From Plasmodiophora brassicae (lineage: Eukaryota; Endomyxa: Phytomyxea; Phytomyxea; Plasmodiophorida): a stretch of DNA of 64,000 nucleotides. Position 1 is the first letter of the stretch, and each line of letters opens with the position of its first letter. Positions 31,220-41,463 of the stretch are shown here, in pieces. The stretch covers positions 682,001 through 746,000 of the forward strand of contig CP145410.1 of NCBI GenBank assembly GCA_036867785.1. Direction: 5' to 3'. The position numbers and the translations under genes were made by a program. Under the pieces are notes generated by a model. It saw nothing but the letters and a program-made list of their open reading frames with translations, was not told where the DNA came from and did not search any database.

Positions 31220-33635
31220 CTACCAGTCGGATCCCTTGGGGCGTATCTCGGTCCGAAGAAGCGTTCTGTCAGACGGACCTAGAAACGACAATGGGCGCTT
31301 GCAGATCAGCCGTGCAATGAATTCCGGCCGGGTCATGTTCCGGTAAATGTCCTGTTCCACCGCGGTTCCATGCAGGCGTTTGTACTCCAGGAACCGGTCG
31401 ATGAATTCCAGGACGCGTGCATGAACGACTACGCGCGTCGCGGCCGCATGCTGATCATGCGGCTCATCGGGCAGGTTCACCATCAGGTTGTCCTGCACCG
31501 GGCTCGGATGCAATTCGTGGAAACGTCTCGCATTGGACAGAAGCAGGTCGAGAGACGGCGACGATTCCGGGTCTGGCGGAGGCAGATCGGGCAACGCGTC
31601 TGGCTCCATGGGCTCGCGTCGTCGTCGTATCTTCATGGCATCGGCCGTTTCGGAGACTGACATTTGCACGAGACGTACGCCCTTATTGCGATCTGTCGTT
31701 CAGAGCCACTGGGCTCCAAGGGCGAGACCTCAACCGCGCGAATTCCTGTTTGCCAAATTTAGAAGAGCGATGGTTCTTCGAAGCCGAGCGGGCGGCACAG
31801 CTAGCGCCTACCTGTTGACCAGTGACGAGAAGCTGGACGAGCTGCTTGTGGCGGTTGTACTCGTCGACACGGGCGCGGTGGCCGACGTCGAACGCGGCCA
31901 TGGCTTGCTGGCGCTGGATCTCCATCTGGGCATCCAGCTCACGAGACGTCTGCAGCCGTGCCCGAGACGACCCAGGTGCGATCGCCCACTGACGCCCGTT
32001 GCGGATGAACTCGTGGACCGTCATCGCATTGAACACCTTCGTGTGCCGGCGTCGATGGAACGCCCTGGCAGACTTTGGCGGGATCGGCGGGAGTGATGCC
32101 CTGTTCGGCAGGGCGTCGTTGTCGTCGTTGTCGATGCGAAGTTTGCCGAGGTCCACACTGATCGAGCTTCTGGAAATGCGCCTGATGTACTTAGTCGTGT
32201 CGTCCGCGTCGGCCCCGTTTCGCAGTCGCCTCGAAAATGACAGCAATCGCAGGCGAGGCGTATGCAATTCGTCAGAGCACGCCGATGAGGAGTCGAACGA
32301 CAACACCCGATGTCGAAGATGTCGGCGACCGCAGTCGATGAACGCTTCAGCCGACATAGCCGTTGCCAGCATCGCCATCCATGTCTTCTGGATCGTTTCC
32401 CGACGCTGTGCGCTTGTGAACGGCATCTCCTGGAGCCCTTTGTTCCTCTGAACAGCCATCATCCGTCAATGAAACAGCCTGAAAGGCATTGGAAGGCGGC
32501 CGACCTGAATCCTTTCTCTGCGGATCTTTGCTAGTCGGGTGAGAAACTCGGTCCAGCGTTGAGGATCCGCCTTGATCTCCTCGATGCGATCGTGGAGGTG
32601 TCGTTTCAGTGTCTGTGGGGCGCCAAGCACCCCGCGCAGGCCGTCATCGTCGTTGTGGAGCATCTGCGCCCGCAACATCGATAAACAGGTCACTTCGGCG
32701 CTCACGTTCACGACCGTGACCAGCAGCGACTTGCACGTGGCGAAAGCGGTTAGGTCCACCTTGACGAACGTCCGCGATGATGGGGACGTTCTCCAGGTTG
32801 CCAATTCCGTTGTTGTTGGCCACTGGCGCCTGTCGGGCGTCCTGCTCATGCATGGCGCGATAAGGAGGCGGGCGGCACCTTGACGACAGTTCAGCGAGAA
32901 GCGCGCGGCACTGGGGCGCTTATCTCCAATCGGCATCTGAATCAGGACGGCGCCGTCGGGCGCGATGATGACACGGACACGATCGGTCATGACCTGGATG
33001 GGCAAGTCACCACCGCCGACTCGGGCGGCCATATGGAACAGGCCATCGGAGACCTGACGCATCAGGCCGTTCCACTGCGACTGTTGTGAACGTCGATCGG
33101 GCCACACGATATCCCCCTGGCAGTGCGCCGTTCGACACGCCTGGAACGTTCCCATCTCGTCGGCGTTCCTCTGACGGGTCAGCGTTCCCAGTTCAGACTG
33201 CAGAGATACAGGCAGCGGTCGTATGCCGCTTGGCACTGCTTTCAGCGACTCATTGTCATCTCGTTTGCCCTCCTCTAGATCTCCCCATTCGCCTTCGGCA
33301 TCGCTTTCGTCAGTGACCCTAAATTCGTATTCTTCCTCATCGTCCGGGTCGGGGTTCGTTGCCGCCAGTAAAGTGTCATCGGTGACGGTATCGGGTTGTG
33401 CCGGCGCACCGGTCTGATCCTGGCTTGGAGTTGAAGACAGTGCTGCGGCCATTGAGGGAGCGCGCGTCAATTCTGATCGGGGCGTCGATCCGCTCGCAAT
33501 GCTGGCGTAACGCAACGTGTCGCGGCGCAGGACCTTATGGCAGATGTCGCTAAGTAACTCGTTGGACATCGACAGGAGGTCGTTGACGGTAGCATCGTCC
33601 ACCACGGCCGCATCGATCGTCGACGTCGCCTTCAT
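31220..33635 (-). CDS. Long unrecognised protein with basic helical C-terminal half
   Basis: Two adjacent open frames (33635-32466 and 32462-31683) are divided by only three bases, TGA-cgg-ATG. A 57-base GT-AG intron (donor after RRERIQ, acceptor before RNKGLQEM) removes that stop and keeps frame, so I read one gene. A second intron near 31683-31800 joins LVQLLVTD to RNKGVRLVQMSVSETADAM and the final exon, which stops at 31220. The N-terminal half is acidic and contains VRVIIAPDGAVLIQMPIGDK. The C-terminal half is basic and helical (QRRETIQKTWMAMLATAM, HARVLEFIDRFLEYKRL). No known domain was recognised. A start at 33767, through a 33-base intron, is also possible. Function unknown; helical basic proteins of this type are common among ciliary and cytoskeletal factors, but that is only a guess. 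Confidence 0.5.
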
Positions 33636-33717
33636 CTCGAACGTTCCCTGCAGGTACGAACATACGATCTCGCCGATATCCTTGATATCCGGTTCAGCGA
33701 TCGCCCGGTCCTGTCAC

Positions 33718-34425
33718 TCATTTCAGGGCAAGGAACGGTTGACCAGACATTCTGCATCTGTCTTCATTATGGCCCAGTTCGCTGTCGTCTCATTCGCCAC
33801 GCGCGAAACGGTTCCTGAGGGTAGTCCTTCTTCAGGCAGCATTTCGTGAACCCCAGTCGCTCGTAAAGGCGAATGGCATTGGCGTTGCCGTCGAGGACAT
33901 GCAGACGAACTTCCTGACAGCCGACCCGTTCATTGCAGGCGTCAACAACGTGCTGTATCAGGCGTGTGCCGATGCCCCGCGTGCGATACCGCTTCTGGAC
34001 GGCGACAAAGAACAGGTCAAGGTAATCGGCCTTCGCCCGGCGTCGCCCGCCGCCAGTTCTCGCGCATCCGCACCGATGGTGGACGAAGATGACGAACCCT
34101 ATCGCCGATCGCGACTCGACGTCTTCGGCAACAGCGCACTCCCAGCTTTTGAACGCCTGCCGCTCTGGATCCTGCCAGGGCCGTCACGAAACATATTGCC
34201 CTGCGACATCGCCGCCATACCAATCGTTTCGCGAGCAATTCCCGCCCATACGGCTCGACCGACGACCCGCACAGGTCCGCCGTCATCTCCTCGTCTGCCC
34301 TTCCCCGTCAGCGCATGACACGTCCGGAGGAGCCGTGGCCCGCACGTACCCAGGGCGACGAGCGCATTCAGATCGTCCGGGGAGAACGCGCGCAGCGCAA
34401 CAACGGCCTTCGCAATCACATCCAT
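33718..34425 (-). CDS. GNAT-family N-acetyltransferase
   Basis: This gene is in pieces too short to stand out as one frame. Exon 1 (34350-34425) reads VVALRAFSPDDLNALVALD. Exon 2 (34221-34294) reads EEMTADLCGSSVEPYGREL. Exon 3 (33810-34171) has the GNAT core: SAIGFVIFVHHR, YLDLFFVAVQKRYRTRGIG with the acetyl-CoA loop (RxxGxG type), TRLIQHVVDACNE, VRLHVLDGNANAIRLYERLG and FTKCCLKKDYP. A short exon 4 (33718-33757) ends CRMSGQPFLALK. Phases match at every join, total 183 residues. If the last intron is not spliced, the frame ends at 33767 instead. Domain order is that of diamine or N-alpha acetyltransferases; the substrate cannot be told. A 244-base divergent spacer separates it from the RPEL-Kelch gene. 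Confidence 0.72.
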
Positions 34426-34669
34426 CAGTGACCTGTCGCTGCAACGCGCCGCACCATTGTCAAATGCAGTGGCGCGTACGTTGTAACACTGTGCGCGAAT
34501 GATCGGCGATTGCAGTCAACAGTCGCGACTCGGTACTGTACAGGTACAGATATAGTACGTACTATAGACTATTAACCAGGGGGTGGCGCACGGACGGGTG
34601 ACGGTGGGCGCTCTGTGAAGAACAGCGGTCGTCGCGAACCGGGTTGGTCTGGGCGCGCGACGATCGACC

Positions 34670-37018
34670 ATGGCCGACGAGTCGCTGGTGGCAGCCGGCA
34701 GCGATCGGGCGCAGAAGCTGGCGCAGCATTTGGAGAATCGCCCGACGCCCGAGACGCTCGTCGAGCACAACATTCTCAAGTGTACGTCATGGCGACGACC
34801 GACCGTCGAATGATGCGTGTGACTTTTCATCGTGGGGTAGCGTTTCGTGCCGACCCCAGCCTGCACGAGGTCATGCAGGCGCTCATCAGGACGAGACGGG
34901 AGAGCGAGCTGGGGACGCTGCTGAAACGACGTCGGTCCTTGCAGGACCTGATCGACAAGAACATTATCGTGGCAGGGCCGCCCGGTTCGCCCAACATGCG
35001 AAACGCCAGACAGAAGCTGTTGAAACACCTTCAGCGCAGCCAGCTGAGCAACTTCCTCGTCAACCGCCCATCGCTTGTCGAGGTCGCCAAGCTGAACGTT
35101 CTGGAAGGTCGTCCCCCCTCCCCCCTCACGGGCCGCCAGCAATGCACCTCCTGACGATCGGTGTACAGATACGTTGATTTGGACGCGGGTTCAGCAGTCG
35201 GGCACGATACCATCGCCGAGGAACTGTGGCATGCTGACTGCCATCGACGATAATATCTACCTGACAGGCGGGTTCTGTGCTGAGCACCGTGCCGGGATGT
35301 CGTCAGCGGAGCTGTTATCCTACAATCTGCCCACCGAGACATGGTCACGACCATTATGTGCAGGTAAGGGACGCGCGTCGTGCATCACAGGACCTTCTCT
35401 GAGGTGCAGATCCAGGGTCGATTCCCTGCAGTCGGTTTGCACATTCGAGTTCTGTAGTGGGCAAACAGCTCGTCGTGTTTGGAGGATGCACCGGTGATGG
35501 CCGATGGCTGAACGACGTCCATGTTCTGGATACCGAATTCGAGCAGCCGTTCGTCTCCAAATCCGCAGTATGTCCTTGTTCTCTGCCGTATGGCTCCGTT
35601 GAGAGAGGCCAACGCTGGCATAGGCTGCGAAGCATACGTGGAAGCAACTGTCACCACAGACCATGTTCCTGTGGTATGCTCCAGAGACGTCAGGCGCCAA
35701 GCCATGTGCTAGAGCGGCGCATACGGCAACGACAATTGGGACTCAGATCGTGGTCTTTGGCGGCAACGATGGCGTCCGACTGTAACCGTGTATCTCGTCT
35801 TGCAGTGGATATGACCCTCATTGTCCATCCAGGTTTAACGATATCCACATTCTGGAAGTGGAGACGATGGGCTGGTCGAAGCCGAAAGTTCGAGGGACAC
35901 CGCCGACGCCTAGAGCAGGACACGCCGCCGCTCTTGTGGACGGTCACCTGTTATTCGTGTTCGGAGGAGGATCTGCCCACGGCCCTACCAATTCCATACA
36001 TGTCCTCGATCTGGAGACGTTAACTTGGACAGACCCGCAAGTGTCTGGCACGCCCCCGAGCCCGCGTCTGGGGCACAGCATGCACGTAAGCCCGGTGGAG
36101 GTTGTAATGAACCGCACCTCTCCGTTCTGATGTTTACGTCAGGTCGTTCTGGGGCCGCGTCCTCAACTGTTGGTTTTCGGTGGCGGCACGGTTGACAAGC
36201 TCTACGACGACCTGCATGTGTTTGACTGTGCAACCGGTGTCTGGTCAAGACCCAGGGACACAGGAAGCGGTTGGTAACGCAGTCGACACGCTGGCATCGG
36301 GTCTGACAGAATGATTCTTATATCAGTGCCTGCCGCGAGAACGGGGCATGCGAGTTGCCTGTTAAGGGACCCTGTATCGAACCGCGAGTCGCTGTATTTC
36401 TTTGGCGGCGCGGGCAACCAAGGTCAACTGTTCAACGATTTCTACCTGTTAGACTGCGCCTTCTTCAATGAGCAAAGGTAAGGGTTCTCCGGAAGGCGGA
36501 AGTATGTCTTCCTCATGCGTTAACAGCCTAAGCACTCCGTCTCGCACGACGCCTGGATATGATGCTGAAGCCAAACAGGTTGTATACGAGGACAGCGAAG
36601 ACGTACCAGCAGAAAATGCCAGCCTTGCAGTGGAATGGAACGCACGGGTACGGCCGTACTACGCCTCTGGAAACGCTCATACCGAATGTACAGTGCAGGT
36701 GGAAGATACGAGAAGCAGAATAGAGGACCTGCTGGCAGGTGTTAAAAGGAGAATGCATCTTGTCCAAGACCAGGCTGTTGCTCGAGAGCGTCAAATGGCC
36801 GAAGCCATGCAGGTACGTGAGACCGTTACGGTCCTCCTCCAGTTCGTAACTGAGCAGAACGACAGAGATCGTTGGACGATCTCCGCGCTGAGGTCGATGC
36901 AATCTCAGCATGCGTCAGCAATGAGCTCAATGGCTTACTGCACAACGTGTCCCCGGCGGAAGACGATGGGAAGGAATCCGGAGAGGATGGCCCTACCGAC
37001 AATAACACCTACTGCTAG
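34670..37018 (+). CDS. RPEL-Kelch-coiled-coil protein
   Basis: Exon 1 (34670-34781) encodes an RPEL motif (LAQHLENRPTPETLVEHNIL). Exon 2, from 34841, encodes two more (ELGTLLKRRRSLQDLIDKNI and FLVNRPSLVEVAKLNVLE). RPEL motifs bind G-actin. A 61-base intron after LNVLE (about 35107-35167) keeps frame into WTRVQQSGTIPSPRNCG, the first of about six kelch blades (YLTGGF, LVVFGGC, IVVFGGNDG, LLFVFGGGSAH, LLVFGGGTV, LYFFGGAGNQG). Without that join the kelch part has no sensible start and the RPEL part no conserved end. Further exons give an acidic region and a coiled coil (RSRIEDLLAGVKRRMHLVQD; SLDDLRAEVDAISACVSNEL), stopping at 37018. The whole is probably about 650-700 residues; not all kelch exon borders are fixed. 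An actin-responsive scaffold is inferred. Confidence 0.68.
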
Positions 37019-37322
37019 TAACTCCCGCCCATATTGCTGCTTGACCTATTTTCATTACAATCTGTTTGAACCTGGATACTTACAACGGTCATCTACCGTG
37101 TCAGACGTCAGCCATGCATCAGCGCATGTGGAAGTTTGCTGATCAACGCCCGCGGCGAGGGGAGTTTATTCTGATGCCGTACTTGCCGAATTGGAACTTC
37201 GAAGGGAGTTCAAAACGTTCCACCAGAGCGTCTACAGCGGACGCGACGTCCACCGATTCTGGGAGCGGCCGGTGGAACGCCGTTGTTCTGCGTTTCCTCC
37301 GCAGGTTCCGCGCCGTGGAACG
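37019..37322. other. Spacer upstream of PC4 with an open frame of unclear status
   Basis: Between the kelch stop and the PC4 ATG, a plus-strand frame in phase with PC4 stays open (DAVLAELELRREFKTFHQ and onward, from about 37150) but has no ATG. It may be 5' untranslated sequence or a longer PC4 N-terminus reached by a missing exon. Nothing else is recognisable. Confidence 0.35.
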
Positions 37323-37873
37323 ATGTCGGGAATGAAGAGGCGCAAGCGTGCTGTTGATGGCGACGCCGCCGTTAAGCGGGGACCAGCTGACCCGAGCATT
37401 GCCGGGAAGGTTGCGAGCGCTGGTTCCGACGCCGTCGTCAAGCAGGAGCGCGATGGTGCTGCAGATCATGAACAAGGCAGGGATGGTGTAGATCGCGAGG
37501 TTAGCGGCGATGTGATCGGCGATCACCCGGATCTCTTGTCGCGTACCACAGAGTCGATCGTGTTCCAGGTCAGATGCGGATGATGCTGCAATTCCACCAG
37601 GCGCAGACCGCTGGTTTCTGAGCATCATCTGATCGCAGATATCCGACAAGAGGCGCGTTTCGGTTCGCAAATGGAAGAAGAGTCTGTACGTAGATATTCG
37701 CGAGTATTATGAGAAGAATGGGGAAACGCTACCGGGTTCCAAAGGTACTCTGGACCTCACTGTCACTGCAGGGATCCTGACGGCGTCTAGGAATATCGTT
37801 ATCTGTTGCGCAGTGGCAATGGATTCGAGACAATGCCGAAGCGATCGACGCGGCTGTTGCTGAGATGACTTGA
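37323..37873 (+). CDS. SUB1: PC4/SUB1-type transcriptional coactivator
   Basis: PC4 is a single-stranded-DNA-binding coactivator of RNA polymerase II with roles in genome stability. Exon 1 (37323-37568) is a basic then acidic low-complexity N-terminus (MKRRKRAVDGD) ending TESIVFQ. Exon 2 (37639-37744) reads KRRVSVRKWKKSLYVDIREY and LPGSK. Exon 3 (37791-37873) reads ISLSVAQWQWIRDNAEAID and ends EMT. The joined domain matches the PC4 fold in order: FQI...R.VSVR, VDIREYY, PG.KGISL, and W..I...ID.AV. The total is 144 residues and the phases are exact. The spacing between blocks is standard. The convergent SPRY-IQ gene ends 77 bases downstream. Confidence 0.9.
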
Positions 37874-37950
37874 AGGATTCGCATTGATTTGTGGCACACT
37901 ATTGTGTATTCGGAAATCTGTCAATCGTGAGGCGCTAGGGTGCCTGTCGG

Positions 37951-40900
37951 TCAATTCGTATCCATAGACTCGATTCTAGGCTGGTCTGCGTCAGCGTTGC
38001 TGACGATGCTGCGTGTCGAAGGCTCTCGTGTCAGAGGAAGCGCGACGGCTTCGGACATAGACGAGCCGATTGAGGACGCGTGTCTCAGCTTATCGCCGAT
38101 TCGTGGCGTTGCAGGGCTGGCACTACTAATCGAAGCTGACCGCGATTTCGACTCAATCCTGTGCGGGACGACCTGTACTTCGGTCTGCCCAGCCCTGCGG
38201 TCGCCAAGCAGGAAGACGAACTTCTTGAGCGGTTCGGATAAAGTCGCATCGAACATCTCGTCCAGGCGGGACCGCGCGTAATAGTCGCGCATGGACCGAT
38301 TGATGATCGTCATAGCTTTCTGAAGGTTCCGTCGGCGAATCTGCGTCCGGGCCCTGGTAATCCACCCGACGGCGTAGGCTCGCGCTATCAGGAACAGGCG
38401 CAGCATCGCGATCTTGCTGCGAATCGCAAACCCAAGGTTGTTCAGGTGGATGGCGTCGATCGGGTTCTGGTTGAAGAACGTGATCCTAGCACGTCGTCCT
38501 GCGTTGTCATCAGCAACAATGTCGTGTGCGTACATCAGGTTTGTGTCGCGTACCTCTCCAAATCTTTTGAAGCTTAGTCGCCTCTTGGTGCAGGATCTTG
38601 AGACGCTCCGGTCGGTTGCCGCCAAGCTTGACGTAGATGTAGTTGTGGCCGATTGCCATCGAGTTCGAGCGTTCGATAGCCTCCTGCCGTTTCTTCTGGT
38701 ACGTTTCCGTCTTCATGAACCGCCGAATCCGTCGTTGAAGGCGGATCATCTGCATGGTGAACACGTGGTATGGGACGCGCTTGCGCAGCACTGCGCAATC
38801 TCTCGTTGATATCGGGCACGTAGGCCGTAAGGAAAGCAGTGCACATACCAATGTTCGTGATGCGACGCGTATGATTGCCCCTGAACCGACGCTGGATAAA
38901 GAGCACGATCTGCATCGTGTTGCTTCGCATCTGCTGCTTGTCGCGCTGGATAACGGCCTGCCGGACGCGCATCAGGAACACGCGCACACCTCGCTGGATG
39001 ATGATCGCCGCCTGCATCATGCGGGTTTCCTCAGGCGGGAATGTGGAGAACGCGATCGGTGGTTCGCATTCGATGCTGTCGGTGAACTCGTCTTCGGTTG
39101 GGAACACGATTGCGTCCGGGCCACTCTCCAGGGCGCCGTCTCCCTGCGTGATCACATCACGAACCGACGTCTGCAGGACGGGGATCGGCACAAACTCGTC
39201 GCCGCTGCCGGGTACGCTCAATGTGTCTGCCTCGTTCGACATGATCCGAACACGTTCCACAGGCGTCGTCTCGGGGACCGGGAATGCGAACGGCAATTGG
39301 CCAAAGTTCACGCTGACTTGCGGTGGAGCACGTTTCTCACTGCTGGCCTGCGCGTCGTGGTCCATCTCGGCCGCTGGCCTACTGCTTTGGACCGTCGACG
39401 CCGTCCTCTGCCTGATGCCGGCGGTTGTCAGGCCTTTGATTGCAATAGCGGGCAGGACGGGCGACGACGACAGCAACTGGTACTGCTGCTCGACGCTGGC
39501 GGCCGGGAACACACGACTGCCATGGCCAAACAGGACGGCCACCTCGACACCGTTCTTGAACAACGTCAGCGACCCGTTGAACGTGTCAATGACAACGCCG
39601 ACGATATCGCCAGGTCGGTACCCGCTAGCATAGATCATGCTCTGCTGGTTGAAGTAGGCGCGGCCGTCAGATGCGACCCCCATGCTGAACGCGTCGGCGC
39701 CGAGGTACTCGGGCCGGGACAGCGGCGTCTCCGTCGTGACGCCCACCATCCAGTCGAAATGCGACCCGATGGCCACTGCCTCGAAGTAGAATCGACCATG
39801 GACCTGGGCCCGCTGCTCCATGTCCTGCACGAGCTCGATTCCCCGAGCGCGCAACACGATGTCGTCGTCGATCTCGTTCAGGTCGGCGCCCGCGTACCCG
39901 GTCATGTGCAAGGCCAGACTGAGCTCTTCGATCGAGTTCGTCAACGGCGCATCGGGGCCGTTCTCGCGCGCGATCAGTATATGCTCGTCGATGCACGAGT
40001 CTTGCACCATCGAAATTCGCCTGCTGAGCCGTCTGGCGTGATGTGGCGCCGCTGCCGAATCGAGGGACGTGACCGACGTTGCTCTCGAATGCGCCCTGGT
40101 GGACGGTGCGGTGCCGTCCAGCGCCGCTGCTGCCTTTCGACGCTCCGCTTCCTTCACCTTCTTCGCCTTCTCTGCCGACTTGACGTATTCGGTGTGGACC
40201 GCACGCAGGCACGACCAGATGGTCTTGACAATGTCGTCGCGCCCGGCGACCTTGGTGATGTCACGAAGCGAAGAGAGCATCATCTTCAAGTGGCGCCGCG
40301 CGTGATGATCAGGCAGGCGAGGGTACTGCGACACTGGGTTCGTTGACCGAATGACCGCCCAGCGCGGGTACTCGGACGGCGCATCCATGTGCATGGCCGT
40401 GTACCCTTCGTTGGCGACCGTCAGCAGCGGGTGGCAATCCTCGACGCTCAGCGTCGTCTTGTTGCGAATCGGTGTGTAGATCGACCCTGGCGTGAACGCG
40501 TTCATGTCGATATCGCGATACGACGCCATCTTGGTCAGGAACGTGCACCGCTGTTGGTTGAAGATGCGCTCGCAGGATAGGGCCAGCAGGTCGCCCGTAT
40601 GCTTCAGCAGGCTGGGCAGACGCCCGCACAGCAGTCGTGAGTCGCGGCGCTGCTTGTCGAAGTATTTGAAGATGTGGCCGTGCAACATGGCGCGATCCTT
40701 GCGGATGTCGCTGAGCGTGTTGTACTCCAGGAGCATACGCCGCTCCTGCGTCAGCGACATCATCAGCTTGCGCTCGTTGATGACGAACACGCTGGCGATC
40801 GCCTCGACAGTCAACAGCTGCTGTTCGTGTTTGCGCTCGATTTCGACCAGGGCATCCTCGATCGACCCCATCTCGTCGTTGTCATTGCTGACGGTCTGAC

Positions 40901-41126
40901 TGACCATATTCGACACGAGCGAGTTGACCTCCTCGCACCATCGTTTGGTCAGGTCCCGCTCAGCGCCGATCACATCATCCTGTAAACGCTTCAACGTGGA
41001 CAGGTTCGCGCCTCCCGACTTCCTCAGCAACTCCTGCCAGGGCTGGTCGTTTGCCTTGGCACCGATCTTCAGCGTCACTGGGCCCGACGCCTGTGCATGC
41101 GGCACCGTTTGCGCACTCCCCAACAT
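37951..41126 (-). CDS. SPRY-domain protein with multiple IQ motifs
   Basis: A long exon from the ATG at 41126 encodes a helical N-terminal region (KRLQDDVIGAERDLTKRWCE; EALVEIERKHEQQLL-like coils). A SPRY/B30.2 domain follows around residues 430-570 (GRFYFEAVAIGSHFDWMVGV; FSMGVASDGRAYFNQQ; GDIVGVVIDTFNGSLTLFKN). Next is a linker and then IQ-type calmodulin-binding helices (QAAIIIQRGVRVFLMRVRQA; VLFIQRRFRGNHTRR; MIRLQRRIRRFMKTE; LQKIWRG; QIRRRNLQKAMTIINRSMRD). At least two introns lie near 38830 and 38555. The C-terminal tail is Ser-rich and stops at 37951. IQ plus SPRY suggests a calmodulin-regulated scaffold; the partner is unknown. An upstream ATG at 41180 is in frame but adds no conserved sequence. 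Total about 1,000 residues. Confidence 0.7.
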
Positions 41127-41463
41127 CGATGCACACGACGAATCAGCAATGACACACTTCAAGGTACAGTACGATCGCATGGCCGTATATTGATGATTTC
41201 ATACGGTTACTGCACAGACTCGTCATGGCGTCCGGCACGCTGGCAACGACAGCGATCCGGCGTGCGAATGCGTGTTCCACCTCGTGAGGTCCACGGTGGT
41301 GCCGGCGTGCGGCTGGAGTCCGACGGACGAGGAGGGGCCGAACGAGTGTAACACCCTGAGAGGTGTCCCGAGGCCCAGTCAATTCGGATATTGATTCATT
41401 TGTCTGGGGGGTCGGCGCGGCGCGCGTCTGCCATCGTCACAGGCAACACGGCACAGAGCCGCC
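41127..41463. other. Divergent spacer
   Basis: About 337 bases between the SPRY-IQ start and the acyl-CoA synthetase start. It has no protein-like frame. It should contain the two divergent promoters, but no element was recognised. Confidence 0.4.

Noticed and set aside
30168-34425. Minus-strand genes with tiny gaps as a bacterial-type operon
   Set aside because: All have spliceosomal introns that explain the short gaps, and no ribosome-binding sites are expected or seen.
38754-40346. A 530-codon plus-strand open frame
   Set aside because: It is antisense to the SPRY-IQ coding exon, is rich in Arg, His and Asp, and has no domain. It is a shadow of GC-rich codon use.
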